In this document: one piece after another, positions 15,968 to 26,000 of the stretch
How the letters are laid out: each line of letters begins with the position of its first letter
Position numbering within the stretch: position 1 is the first letter of the stretch
From: Kiritimatiellia bacterium
Lineage (GTDB): Bacteria > Verrucomicrobiota > Kiritimatiellia > RFP12 > UBA1067
Length of the DNA stretch: 50,369 nt
Reading direction: 5' to 3'
Assembly: GCA_017406465.1 (NCBI GenBank)
Contig: JAFQYM010000048.1
Coordinates: forward strand, 1-50,369
The notes under the pieces: model-generated
Seen by the model: the letters and a program-made list of their open reading frames with translations, nothing else
The model's database searches: none
Told to the model about the DNA's origin: nothing
Program-made: the position numbers and the translations under genes

Positions 15968-17530
15968 CTATTTAACCATAACCATTCCGAAAGAATTGAC
16001 ATTGTCCGGTTTGACCCACATCCCCGCGTTCGCGAAACGGACCGTGCGCGTCGGAGGGCGCGTTCGATCCTCTCCCTTGACCGGGCACGTCACCTGCAGG
16101 CAGAATTCGCAGTCGGGCGAGGCGCCGAACGCGGCGGCGGGCGGCGGGACGAAGTAGACGGGCAGTCTCGTCCTCGCGCCGCCGCCAAGCGCCGACAGGC
16201 TCTTCTGCGGCTGAATCGTCTCGCAGGCGATCGCCTGTCCGTTCGCACAAAGAATCACGTCGACGCGCGACGGCAGCAGCAGCCTGCCGAAGCCCGTGTT
16301 CTCGATCTCGAAGACGGCAAGAGCCTTCCTGCCGCCCTCGATCCGTCTCGGCAGCCGCGCGTCGCGCACGACGAAGCGGTAGCCCATGTGGTCGTACATG
16401 AACTTGTGGAGGTCGATTCCGTCGTATTCGTGCAGGTCCGGCATGCCGTCGAAGCGGAACTTCGCGGAGTCGAACGTCTTGTCGGCGATGAACGCGCAGA
16501 GCGAATGCTTCCTGTCGCCGATGTTGCGCAGATAGCTAAGATGCGTCTCGTACCAGTCTTTGACGATGTTCCACTTCTCCGTGTCGAAGAGGTCGCCGCA
16601 CCTCTCGCGGTTGTTGTCGAGCCATTCGCGGCTGACGTATGCGAGCTCGCCGCCGTAGGGATGGTCGTCGAACGTCTTGAGCAGGAGACACCCCTTCTCG
16701 CGCGTCCATTCTCCCGCCCACGTGCCGTAGTCCCACCACGTGCCAAGGTAGCCGTCGTTGTACATGCCGAAGCGCTTCAGGTCCTTGTCCTGGAACGGCA
16801 GCATCTCAAGGAGCCCGTCCGACTTCGTCCCAGCGAACGCGGCGATGTAGTAGGCGGTGCGCGTCAGGATGGAGATGTCCGGCGAGAGGTTGTCGCAGTA
16901 GGTCTTCAGGATGCGGTTCATGTATTCGGGCCGGCAGTAGTCGGACGAGTGCATCTCGGCCCACGGGCCCGCGACGCCCGCCTCCACGCCGACAACCACG
17001 TCGTCGTAGTCCGCCATGATCTGCGACAGCTCCTTCACGTGGCCCAGCACGATGTCGAAGTCGGACGGCTCGCATCCGGCCCTGTCGCTCCACGTGTAGC
17101 CGATGCGGACGATCAGCGTGCCGCCCTTCTGCCGCGTCTCTTCGAGGTAGCGGCGAACGTCTGACTTCATGGCGTCTGTGAGCGGGATGTCCGCGCCGCC
17201 GACGCGCTCGGGCGGCGGACGCTTCCCGCCCTGTTCGCGTCCTCCGGAAAACCGGCTCAGTTCCCAGAGCGAGGAGTGGAAGCCAGGGCCGCCGCGCCAG
17301 TTGGGAAGGCCCTCCGGCTTGAACGTCGTCCAGCCACCGGCGGCATAGCCGCGCGCGGGCCCCGCGAACGTCTCCGCGCCGTCGACATACTGAATGTCCG
17401 GCTTGAAGAAGTCCTTTGGGTTGGGTGCCGCGTCAGCCTGGGATTGGCAACCGAACTGCGACGCGCAAATCGCCACCGCAGCTGCGGCGAACGCCGCCGT
17501 TCTCTTGATGTACATGGTGTTCATGTTCAT
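15968..17530 (-). CDS. DUF4874/DUF4832 protein, probable lipoprotein
   Basis: About 520 residues. A signal peptide (MYIKRTAAFAAAAVAICASQ) ends in FGC, a plausible though imperfect lipobox at Cys28. The rest matches DUF4874 plus DUF4832: NPGRGYxxGGW-like start (ARGYAAGGWTTF), VGGADIPLTDAM, AGVAGPWAEMHSSDYC, FGMYNDGYLGTWWDYGTW, THLSYLRNIGD, and a C-terminal beta domain. The family is extracellular, probably TIM-barrel-like and carbohydrate-related, with unknown activity. It ends in FGMVMVK, resembling the C-terminal signature of the large surface proteins. Paralog of the protein at 43927-45990. Start ATG 17530 (or 17524) follows AAAGGA, 13 bp after the upstream enzyme. Confidence 0.85.
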   Translation of the reverse strand: MNMNTMYIKRTAAFAAAAVAICASQFGCQSQADAAPNPKDFFKPDIQYVDGAETFAGPARGYAAGGWTTFKPEGLPNWRGGPGFHSSLWELSRFSGGREQGGKRPPPERVGGADIPLTDAMKSDVRRYLEETRQKGGTLIVRIGYTWSDRAGCEPSDFDIVLGHVKELSQIMADYDDVVVGVEAGVAGPWAEMHSSDYCRPEYMNRILKTYCDNLSPDISILTRTAYYIAAFAGTKSDGLLEMLPFQDKDLKRFGMYNDGYLGTWWDYGTWAGEWTREKGCLLLKTFDDHPYGGELAYVSREWLDNNRERCGDLFDTEKWNIVKDWYETHLSYLRNIGDRKHSLCAFIADKTFDSAKFRFDGMPDLHEYDGIDLHKFMYDHMGYRFVVRDARLPRRIEGGRKALAVFEIENTGFGRLLLPSRVDVILCANGQAIACETIQPQKSLSALGGGARTRLPVYFVPPPAAAFGASPDCEFCLQVTCPVKGEDRTRPPTRTVRFANAGMWVKPDNVNSFGMVMVK

Positions 17531-17543
17531 TTTTCCTTTCAGA

Positions 17544-20500
17544 TTATTGTCCCTTCCGCTCAAGTGTCATGACGTCTATCGCCGGGAGCGTCTCGAAATC
17601 GTTGAAGAGGCAGACTTCGTTGAGCCCAGGCCTGAGCGTCACGCTGAACTCGAGGCCTGCGCCTTCCTTCGCAGTTCCAGAAACGATGGTTCCATTGACC
17701 CTTGCCTTAACGGCGCCGCCCTCTCCTATAGTCTTCACAGTCATGGCGTACTTTCCGCCCTTTTCGCTCCAAACGCGCTCCCAGACAACGGTGTTGCCCT
17801 TGCGCCCGCCCGCACCTGCAACGGCCATCCCGCCGCTCGCCTTGTCGTTCTTCTCGTAGAACGCGGTCTTGGCGTGCTTCGCATCATGTAGCTCCTGATA
17901 TGTCGGCAGAAACGCCGTTTCCGCCTCGTACAATTCCCTTTCAAGACGCTTCGCCGTCTCGACGAGACACACACGCGTTCCGTGCGCAGGAATAGCGCCC
18001 ATATTTATCCGCCGCCCATCCTCCTGCGGAAACCATTCCGCCACCTCTCCATTGGAAGGCGTGACGCTGCGAGTTCTGTCTATGCCGGCAAGATCTATCT
18101 CCCTCGCAGATATCGACATCTCGCATGGCTTGTCGCCAAGGTTTACGAACGCAACTGCGCGTTTCGTGCCGAATGGCTTTTCGATGTCGCGCACAAGGAC
18201 ATACGCATCGTCCATGCGACGCACGACATACGCCTGCGGTGCGACAGTGTCCTGGTCGAGCGCGATCAAGTCCCGGTTCTTCAGAAGTGCAAGCGTCTTG
18301 GGCTTCGACTTGAGCTTTTCAAGGTCGCAGCCAATCAGGAGCGGCGAGCTCATCAGGCACCACACGGCGAAGTGAGTCTGGTCCTCCTCGTCCGAGAATC
18401 CGCGCCCGACTTCGAGCATGTCCATGTCGTTGTAGGCGCCAGGCGCCGCGTATGCGGAAAGATAAAGACTTTCCTGTATAATCGCCTTGACGCGTCCCCA
18501 TGTCGGGTTGATATCGGCGCTGATGCGCCAGGAACTTCCTATCTCTCGAACCCATGTGCCGGGATAGTTCCAGCGGCATACGTTGATCCTGACACCGGGT
18601 TTTACCGAGTCGATCGCCCTGCGAATCTTCGTGTACTGCTCGCGCTCGTTGAGCGAGAGCTTGCCCTTGTTTTGCCAGCGGTCGCCGCCGCAGAAGTCGA
18701 TCTTTATGAAGTCAAAGCCGAGTTCGTCGAAGAAATACTCCGCGTCCTGCCGTTCGTGCCTGTAGAGACCGACACCCTCGCCAAGCACGTCCTTGTCCCA
18801 GAAGCATCCGCACGTGTCCGCGCCTGCGTCGGAATAGATGCCCGCCTTGAGACCGAGCCCGTGGACGTAGTCGACGACGTCTTTGAGCCCGTTCGGGAAG
18901 CGCTCTGGGTGCGTCTTGAGCTTACCGTTCTCGTCGCGCCCGCCAAAATAGCCGTCGTCGATGTTGACATACTTGTAGCCGCACTTGTCGAGGCCAAGTT
19001 CTACGAGAAGATCTGCCTGCTTCATGATGAGCTTGTCCGAGATGTTGACGCGGTAGGCGTTCCAGCTCGACCAGCCCATCGTCGGCGTCTCGGGATTCTT
19101 CGCTTCGCACGGCTCGGCGTTCAGCACCTTGTCGGCAGCCGCCCGCACGGACTCGAAGTAGTCCGCCTTCTTCCAAAGCGACTGCTTGGCGTCGAAACGC
19201 GCGTCGAGCATGTCCAGCTCTACGCCGCGCACTCCCTCGGCGCGGAGCTGCCTGTACTTCTCCGCGGCCTCAAGCCCATTTTGAAGCATGAGGAGGCGAA
19301 TCGACGGCGAGCCGTCGGGGTAGACGAGGTAAGTGTCGCCGGCGAAGAGCCCCGCGTAGTCCGCGCGTTCCATCGGCTTGGGCGGCCACGAGTTGTAGGC
19401 CCAGCGGAGAAAGCCGTCGAACCCTGCGACGACAGGATAGAGTCCGAGGTAATATCCCTCGTCCGGCGAGGAGAACACGAACGTGTTCGGCGAAAGCGGG
19501 CTGTTGCAGACGTAGTAAGTCGTCTTGAAGCCCTTTGCGCGGCGGCTCGCAAGCTCTGATGCGAGATCCTTCTTGATGTGCTCCATGCTCTGCGAGTAGA
19601 TGTCGATGTCTATTCCCTCGAAAGCGGAGGCCGGCTTGTTTCCCGCGAGCGAGACGCGGAGACCAGGAGCCATGCGACGGACGAGTTCAGCCGCAGCGCG
19701 CGAATCCTCGGGACTGCGCTCGTCGAGCGCGACCGCCGTGTTTGCGAACCAGCCCTTCTCCTTCAGGTGCTTCGCGAAGTCGACGAGAAACGGCCCCCAG
19801 TAGTCTTCGTACTCCTTCGTGCCGGGCTTGGCGCGGGCGGTGCAGTCCCTCTTCCCCGGCTCGTCCCACCAGATGCGCCCCTCGTCCCAAGGGCAAATCG
19901 AGTAGCAAGCGATATCCGGGCCGAGCCCACATTCCTTCGCAAACGCCACGTATTCGTCGAAGATCGAATAGTCGAACGACCACGAGCCGTCCTCGGCCTT
20001 GACGTGGCGAACCATCGTCTCGTATCCGTCGCAGCACTGGCGGCTCCACGGGAAACGCACAATTGTCGCTGTGATGACTTTCTGGCCGAGAGATGCAAGT
20101 TCCGTCCAGAGCGGGCGCATCGCGTCGTAGTGCTCCTTCGAGAACGGCTTCACCTTGTTGACGCGCGCGACGGCCCACGGGTGCTGCCAGAGGTCGAGGT
20201 AGTAGCTGCGCTCGCGAACGGGAGTTATCGCGCGGTCAAGAACATTGACGCGGAGATCGCCGAACGCATGCACGCCCGGCTTCGCATCGCGCGGCACCCT
20301 GACCTGCACGACACGCGAGGTTGCCGCAGGATCGCCCCATGCGACGCGGTCGAGCGCATTCGACATGACCTTCCGCCAGATCACCGGCGCCTGGTTGTAG
20401 TCCACTCCCTTGAGCGCACCGACCTTCACAACGAACCCGTCACGCGCCTCTGCGACATTCTCGCCGTCCGGCAGAAACGCGTTCACCGTCTCGCCCTTCC

Positions 20501-20570
20501 ATGCTATTATGTCTAGCGCCATCGCTGGCACGGCAACAATGGCAAACAGCAATATGGACAGTGCTTTCAT
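17544..20570 (-). CDS. Three-part exported glycosidase: DUF4091/GH123-like + GH27 + CBM
   Basis: 1008 residues with a Sec signal (MKALSILLFAIVAVPAMA). Residues about 20-480 resemble DUF4091/GH123-type barrels: VALDERSPEDSR, then TYYVCNSPLSPNTFVFSSP and GFDGFLRWAYNSW. Residues about 490-860 are a GH27 alpha-galactosidase: PTMGWSSWNAYR, YKYVNIDDGYFGG, KAGIYSDAG, the nucleophile Asp near 624 in FIKIDFCGGD and the acid/base Asp near 684 in WRISADINPTWG, plus NDMDMLEVG. Residues about 875-1005 resemble a CBM35/CBM6 beta-sandwich ending PAIDVMTLERK. Likely releases terminal alpha-galactose or alpha-N-acetylgalactosamine. Its ribosome site overlaps the end of the upstream gene (2-bp gap), so expression is coupled. 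Confidence 0.9.
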   Translation of the reverse strand: MKALSILLFAIVAVPAMALDIIAWKGETVNAFLPDGENVAEARDGFVVKVGALKGVDYNQAPVIWRKVMSNALDRVAWGDPAATSRVVQVRVPRDAKPGVHAFGDLRVNVLDRAITPVRERSYYLDLWQHPWAVARVNKVKPFSKEHYDAMRPLWTELASLGQKVITATIVRFPWSRQCCDGYETMVRHVKAEDGSWSFDYSIFDEYVAFAKECGLGPDIACYSICPWDEGRIWWDEPGKRDCTARAKPGTKEYEDYWGPFLVDFAKHLKEKGWFANTAVALDERSPEDSRAAAELVRRMAPGLRVSLAGNKPASAFEGIDIDIYSQSMEHIKKDLASELASRRAKGFKTTYYVCNSPLSPNTFVFSSPDEGYYLGLYPVVAGFDGFLRWAYNSWPPKPMERADYAGLFAGDTYLVYPDGSPSIRLLMLQNGLEAAEKYRQLRAEGVRGVELDMLDARFDAKQSLWKKADYFESVRAAADKVLNAEPCEAKNPETPTMGWSSWNAYRVNISDKLIMKQADLLVELGLDKCGYKYVNIDDGYFGGRDENGKLKTHPERFPNGLKDVVDYVHGLGLKAGIYSDAGADTCGCFWDKDVLGEGVGLYRHERQDAEYFFDELGFDFIKIDFCGGDRWQNKGKLSLNEREQYTKIRRAIDSVKPGVRINVCRWNYPGTWVREIGSSWRISADINPTWGRVKAIIQESLYLSAYAAPGAYNDMDMLEVGRGFSDEEDQTHFAVWCLMSSPLLIGCDLEKLKSKPKTLALLKNRDLIALDQDTVAPQAYVVRRMDDAYVLVRDIEKPFGTKRAVAFVNLGDKPCEMSISAREIDLAGIDRTRSVTPSNGEVAEWFPQEDGRRINMGAIPAHGTRVCLVETAKRLERELYEAETAFLPTYQELHDAKHAKTAFYEKNDKASGGMAVAGAGGRKGNTVVWERVWSEKGGKYAMTVKTIGEGGAVKARVNGTIVSGTAKEGAGLEFSVTLRPGLNEVCLFNDFETLPAIDVMTLERKGQ

Positions 20571-20572
20571 TT

Positions 20573-23077
20573 TTACTCCTTTGGCAGCGGATCACCCACA
20601 GCAAACGGCGTCGGCGACACGACAATCTTCACAAACTTGGTGCTTGGCGTTGCGTCAACGCCAAGCGGTATCACCTCGTCGCCGGCCTTTGCCTGGACGA
20701 CGCACTCAGCCCTGAAAGCCCCCAGGTCAAGCGTCTCGCTTGTGAATGCCGTATACCACGCTCCAGCAACAGGATTTGACACCGTCGCGGTGAACGTCGC
20801 CGAACCAGTTACAGTATCCGTTCCAAACGCAAGACCGCCATTGCCACCAACACCCGATTCTCCACCGCCGCCAATTACCGGGACAGGAAGCGTGGCAATG
20901 ACCTTGGCGCGAGTCTCTCCGCTGAAGCCAGCTACACCGCCCGTGCCGCGATACGAAATGGACGATATTGATTGCGGCGCACTTTCAAGCGCTAGCCATC
21001 CGTCGGGACACGTTGCAGCCACAAGGGGTTCGCCTCCTAACCTGTACTGCACACGTGGCGCAGCAGAGGAATTCAGGTCGATCTCAATCTCGTAGTCCGT
21101 CCACGCGCCGCTGTCAAGCGCAGTTCCCGGCGCGTCGAACACCGTCCATGCGCCGTTCGCGTATCCACATGCCCTGATTTCGCCGTTGGTGACGGCAAAG
21201 AAAAGCGAGACTATGAGACCGTTGTCACTCGACGCGTAGGAAATATCCGACGCAGCTATCGCGACTCTCCCCGAAATACAGACGTCAGCACCGGCCTCCG
21301 ACGATGCCGTCGGCGTATATACAACCTCGTCGTCGCCGTCGATCTCCACATGCCGCGGCACATGTGCCGACGCGTCAACAAGCACAGCAGCATTTCCGCC
21401 CTTGGACCACGTTCCGCCGGGGTTGTTCACATCAGCGACGTCAGTCCATCCATCTCCCGCCTTGTAGCCGGGGTCGTCGAAGTCTACGATGAACCAACCA
21501 TCAATCTTCGCAGACGAAAAAGCACCCGCCGACATTACCGCCGAATAGCCCGCAGGAGTTCCAGTGAAGGCAAAGTCGTAGGCCCTGCCCTGCACTGTCG
21601 GAACTGTCATTGAATACGTCTCCCCTTCTACAACGTTTTCCCAGTTCGTGACCGTGTTGCCGTTTAAGGCGAGCGCCAAAGACGCCGACGGCGCCTCAAG
21701 GCAAGTCACAGTAACGGAAAGTCGCGCTGACGTCCCGTTGTCCTTTACGACGGAAACGGCACGGCCAAGCTCCATAGGGCGATACACTCGCGAAAACGAT
21801 ATTTTGTAGATGTCGCCGGAGACATCGTCACCCGCATTGCCGGACGAGCCGTCCTTGCACGCGAGATTCCACCCTGTCGCAAAACGCCACCCGATGCCGA
21901 CGAAGAAACCTTCGTCAGTCCGGGCAAGCGCGCTCGCCTGCTGGACAGTCTTAAAAGTGAACAGCTTCTCGAATGAAAGTCCGTCACGCGATTCCCAGAC
22001 GCTATTGACTATCGTGCGGTCGGCGGAGTCGAACTCTGCAGCGAGGATGTTGAGGATTTCGTCGCCGTGGCGTGTCGTGTACTTGGAAATGCAGAATGGG
22101 AAGACACCCAAGCCAAGGTTAACCTTTGTGGCTTTGATGTGGTGGTTCACATTTTCCGCACTGTAAAGGCAGAGAGGTTTTGGAGCGTCCACGTGCTCAT
22201 ATCCAAGGATATAGACGACGCGGTTCTTGTAGGGTGTAGTCAGGCACGGGGCAGAATAGCTCCCAGAGGAAATAGCCCTGTCGGCAGATGTGAAGTCTGG
22301 GGCGATTTCGCTCCAGGGGCGCTCTTCGCACGTAAATTCGCCGCTGGATTGGTTGAAGCGCCATTCCTCAAATGGATAGGACGTCGTGTTGAAGGGAAGG
22401 CAGAAGAGATCGTCCTCAAAAGGAAGAAACGCCTTGAATCGACGGGTCGTTCCACTTGCCGTATAATTGGTGGACGTGCAAGGCGTGGCGTCTCTCATCA
22501 TATCGTTCGAGCCCTCAGGCCCGTAGGCGATGCCGTATCCAGCGGTGAAGACCTTGCCCTTCCAGCAGCAAAGGTCCCACGTATGAATGGCGTACCCCTG
22601 GTTGTCGAGGGTTCCCCAAAGACCGGAGGGGTGGCTACCACGCGGAATGTTCTTGAGACACTTCCATTCCCCGTCAAGATCCTTGCGGAAGAGTGCGCCC
22701 CAGTTGGGGCCATCCTCGTGCTGGTCGGTAACGGGTGCATAGAGCCGTCCGGCGGAGTCCTCTCGGAAGTAGTCAAAGCGCTCCGAACCTGCCTGGTATT
22801 CGCGCACGTAGGAGCCAGTCGAAGGATCGACAGCGAAAATCGGCGCATAACCCATATTCGGATCCCAGCAACCACCCGAGACGTAGAGCTTCCCCTTGTA
22901 GGGAACTATAGTTGTCATCGCGCGCGAGCGGCCGTCGTTTGCACTCGTGGTGCTCCAACGCGACTTGTTGGGGTTGCAGAGAAACTGCATCGCCTCAGTG
23001 CAATCAGGCACATCGGCGACTGCCGCCAGTGCAAGCACCAGCAACATCGCCGTCATCGTACATTTCATCATTGTCAT
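20573..23077 (-). CDS. Secreted beta-propeller/LamG-like protein
   Basis: 834 residues, exported (MTMMKCTMTAMLLVLALAAVADV). Residues about 20-430 contain repeated beta-strand stretches with propeller character (LYVSGGCWDPNMG, GRLYAPVTDQHEDGPNWGALF, GKVFTAGYGIAYGPEG), like sialidase or kelch folds but without recognisable catalytic residues. Residues about 525-720 form a LamG/concanavalin-like domain, also found at the C-terminus of the DUF4832 protein at 43927-45990. The last 90 residues (SNPVAGAWYTAFTSETLDLG, then FVKIVVS) resemble a beta-sandwich anchor. It starts 1 bp after the 1614-aa protein gene and is followed 2 bp later by the glycosidase, so the three are one operon. Confidence 0.7.
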   Translation of the reverse strand: MTMMKCTMTAMLLVLALAAVADVPDCTEAMQFLCNPNKSRWSTTSANDGRSRAMTTIVPYKGKLYVSGGCWDPNMGYAPIFAVDPSTGSYVREYQAGSERFDYFREDSAGRLYAPVTDQHEDGPNWGALFRKDLDGEWKCLKNIPRGSHPSGLWGTLDNQGYAIHTWDLCCWKGKVFTAGYGIAYGPEGSNDMMRDATPCTSTNYTASGTTRRFKAFLPFEDDLFCLPFNTTSYPFEEWRFNQSSGEFTCEERPWSEIAPDFTSADRAISSGSYSAPCLTTPYKNRVVYILGYEHVDAPKPLCLYSAENVNHHIKATKVNLGLGVFPFCISKYTTRHGDEILNILAAEFDSADRTIVNSVWESRDGLSFEKLFTFKTVQQASALARTDEGFFVGIGWRFATGWNLACKDGSSGNAGDDVSGDIYKISFSRVYRPMELGRAVSVVKDNGTSARLSVTVTCLEAPSASLALALNGNTVTNWENVVEGETYSMTVPTVQGRAYDFAFTGTPAGYSAVMSAGAFSSAKIDGWFIVDFDDPGYKAGDGWTDVADVNNPGGTWSKGGNAAVLVDASAHVPRHVEIDGDDEVVYTPTASSEAGADVCISGRVAIAASDISYASSDNGLIVSLFFAVTNGEIRACGYANGAWTVFDAPGTALDSGAWTDYEIEIDLNSSAAPRVQYRLGGEPLVAATCPDGWLALESAPQSISSISYRGTGGVAGFSGETRAKVIATLPVPVIGGGGESGVGGNGGLAFGTDTVTGSATFTATVSNPVAGAWYTAFTSETLDLGAFRAECVVQAKAGDEVIPLGVDATPSTKFVKIVVSPTPFAVGDPLPKE

Positions 23078-23078
23078 C

Positions 23079-26000
23079 CTACCTCACCAACACCTGTAGA
23101 CCAGTTCCGCGTTTCAAAATCAAGTTGTCGTTCGCATCGTCGCCGTCTATGGCAACGCGCTTGGCAATCCATCCGGCAGGCAGACGAGGTGACGTTCCGG
23201 TCTTGTTGATCGTGCCAAGGACGATTTCATCTCCTATCGCGAACTCTCCCTCGCCCACGAGCGTCGGCACGAGCTTTCCGCCGTTATTTATATAGCTTCC
23301 GACGTTCAGCACGTCGTTCGTCGTCACGGCATCCCCGGTCTTCCAGACCTTGACCGGGAAATCCGCCTGGAGGTCAAGCGCACCGAAGGAAACCGTGGCC
23401 GACGCGACGTCACCTGCAAGATTCGTCACCACGACATTCCCTGCCACAACCGTCCCCGCCCAGCCAAAGCCGCTGTCGAGGATCAAAGTCACGTTCTTGT
23501 CCGGGACAACCGACAGCGAGCCGGCCGCGGCATGCACCCCCTTCAGTGTCAGCGTCTTCGCCGCCGAAAGATGGTCGTTGTCGACCACAAACGAACCCAG
23601 GCCCACAAACGGAACGGAGTCGACGACCTGGTTCTTCGCCCTGACCTTCAGATACTCGTCGACCCATCCTTCGGAATACGCCGATGGCCACGTGAACCTG
23701 AGGACGGAACCGGCGTCCGCCAGGTTCACCTCCTTGTAGTTGATGAACGGATGTGCGACGTTCCACCCCGCGTAGCCCTTTTCGCGAGTCGCCGTCCCGT
23801 GCACCTCCAGCACGGCCTTGCTCTTGCCGTCTTCGCGGTAGATGTCCATCGTCGCACCGTCGTTGAGGACGATGGACGAGACGCCTTCGGAAGGATCAAT
23901 CGTCACTTTTCCGTTGCCTGATGAATAATCGGCATTCCTGGAATGCCCGAACTTGAAGGACGTGCCGGAATTGAACACGAGCTGCGCGCGTTCCCTGATC
24001 GTCAGTTCGGCGACGGTCTCGCCGTTGCCGCGGAAGAGCGACGCTCCGTTGGTGAACGTCATCTTCACACCGCCGCCGATGATCTTCGGCACGGTCGCCC
24101 AGTCGGCGTCGCCGCGGTAGAGCAACGTCGTGTCGTCGAAAACGATGTCGACGATCTGCGACGCCGGGTTGTCGACGCCGAAGTTGTAGGCGTATGCCGA
24201 AGCCGTCTTCAAGGTGGCGTTTGTCAGCACAAGCGCCGCCGGGGCCGTCACCGTGCCGCCGGTCGCCGGGCAGACGAAGTTGATGTTGCCGAAAGCGTTT
24301 GAGATCGTCCCGCTTGTGACGGCGAGAGCAAACGGAAGCGTTACCCCCGGTGCGGCATAGCCGAGAACGAGGTCGCCTGCCGTCGTCGCGGCAAGCGTGC
24401 CGGCGACGGAGAGCGAAACTCCGCCGAACGTCGTCCCGCCCGGAACAGAGAGTTCCCCGTCCTCCTCGACCGTGACTTGCGGCAGGATGTTTTCCTCGCC
24501 GGACGCAACATACGTTGTGAGCGCGTCGGAAATTGCCGCGATGGCGCCCGCACCGACCGTCAGCGACGTGCCGGCGCGCAGCTCGACCACCGGAAGCGTC
24601 GTGCCCGTGTACTCTTCTTCGCCCGTGGATCTCTGGATTGAGAGCGCCGCACCGTTCTTGAGCGTGATCGAATGGAACGAGGGCACATCGCCGGTCGCGA
24701 CCACCGCGACACCGTCGATTGCCACGTCCTGGCCGACCGGCACGATCCCGCAGCGCCATCCGCCGACATCGCTCAAATCCACGACCGGCGTCTCGCCGGA
24801 GCCGCCGTCGAACGTGTAGTCGACGTTTGCGACGACCGCCCGAAGCGTCTTGTGCGCGTCGTCGTTCTCGATCGACGCAAGCGAATACGTCCATTTCGTG
24901 TTGCTATTGATGACCGACGAGAGGTCGAAGCCCGCGGGAACGGTTCCAAGCTCGAAAACCGTGCCGGCCGCCGGATCGTAGCCGTTCTGCAGCAAAATCT
25001 GCGTTTCATAGCCGTTCGGCACAATCCCCGCACCCGTGAAGTTGATCTTGTCGTTGGAGTCCTCCCACACGCGGTAGACGAGCGGCTTCGCGAGATTCAG
25101 ACCGCCAACGGTGATTTCCGAGGCCGTCGCGCCGCCCAGGTCCGCAATCGTCACATTGTCGGCATAGTCGACCGTGCCCGCCCAGTTCGCGCCCGCCGCG
25201 AGCGTGATCGTGCAGTCGGCGTCCGCAGTCAGCCGCCCGGTCGCCGTGTTCGCGCCGTTGTTGATCGTGAAGGCGATGGAATTGAATCCCGACGGCTTGG
25301 CGATGTGGATGCCGCCCGCGCCGGAGCAGGGGACGTTCGCAGGCATTACCATGCTTGCGGTGCGGGAATCGGAATTCCTTCGGCGAATCGTCAAGTCGCC
25401 ATTCAGCACGGCATATCCCGCGTTGTACTGTACACCCGTATTGTTAACCAACGTGCCGCGAAACGGCATGTAGTAGTTGTAAGTAGAATATTCCGCCGTG
25501 TAAGTCGTGTTGCTGACGACGATTGCCGCTTTGTGGTTGCTCGTCAGGTGATGGTAGAAGAATACGCTGTTCGTCAGGACAAGCGACTGCCAACCATCTT
25601 CGTCCGGTTTCAGATAGAACGGCCCATTACCCGTGGACCCGTCAATCAGGCCTGCGCCCCAGTAGAGTTCGGAATCGTTGAAGACGAGCTGTGCACGGTT
25701 TTCCACATACAGGGCGCTGGCTGTGTCGCTGTTGTTGGTGCGGTTCGCCTTGATAAGTGCCGAGGAATTGTTGAACTTGACGGACACTCCTCCTTGACAG
25801 TAGAAGCTGCCGCTCTTTGGGTAGTTCAGAGTCGTGCCACTCAGCTCGACGGAAATCGTCTGCGCGACGGGGTTGTTCCGCCCGAAGTTGAAGCCATGTG
25901 TCGAATCAGGCGTAAGAGTGGCGCTCGTGATTGCCCACGTCGCTCCGCCAAGATCGGTCACTGTGCCGCCTGACGCCGGGCAGGCAAAGTTGATGTTGCC

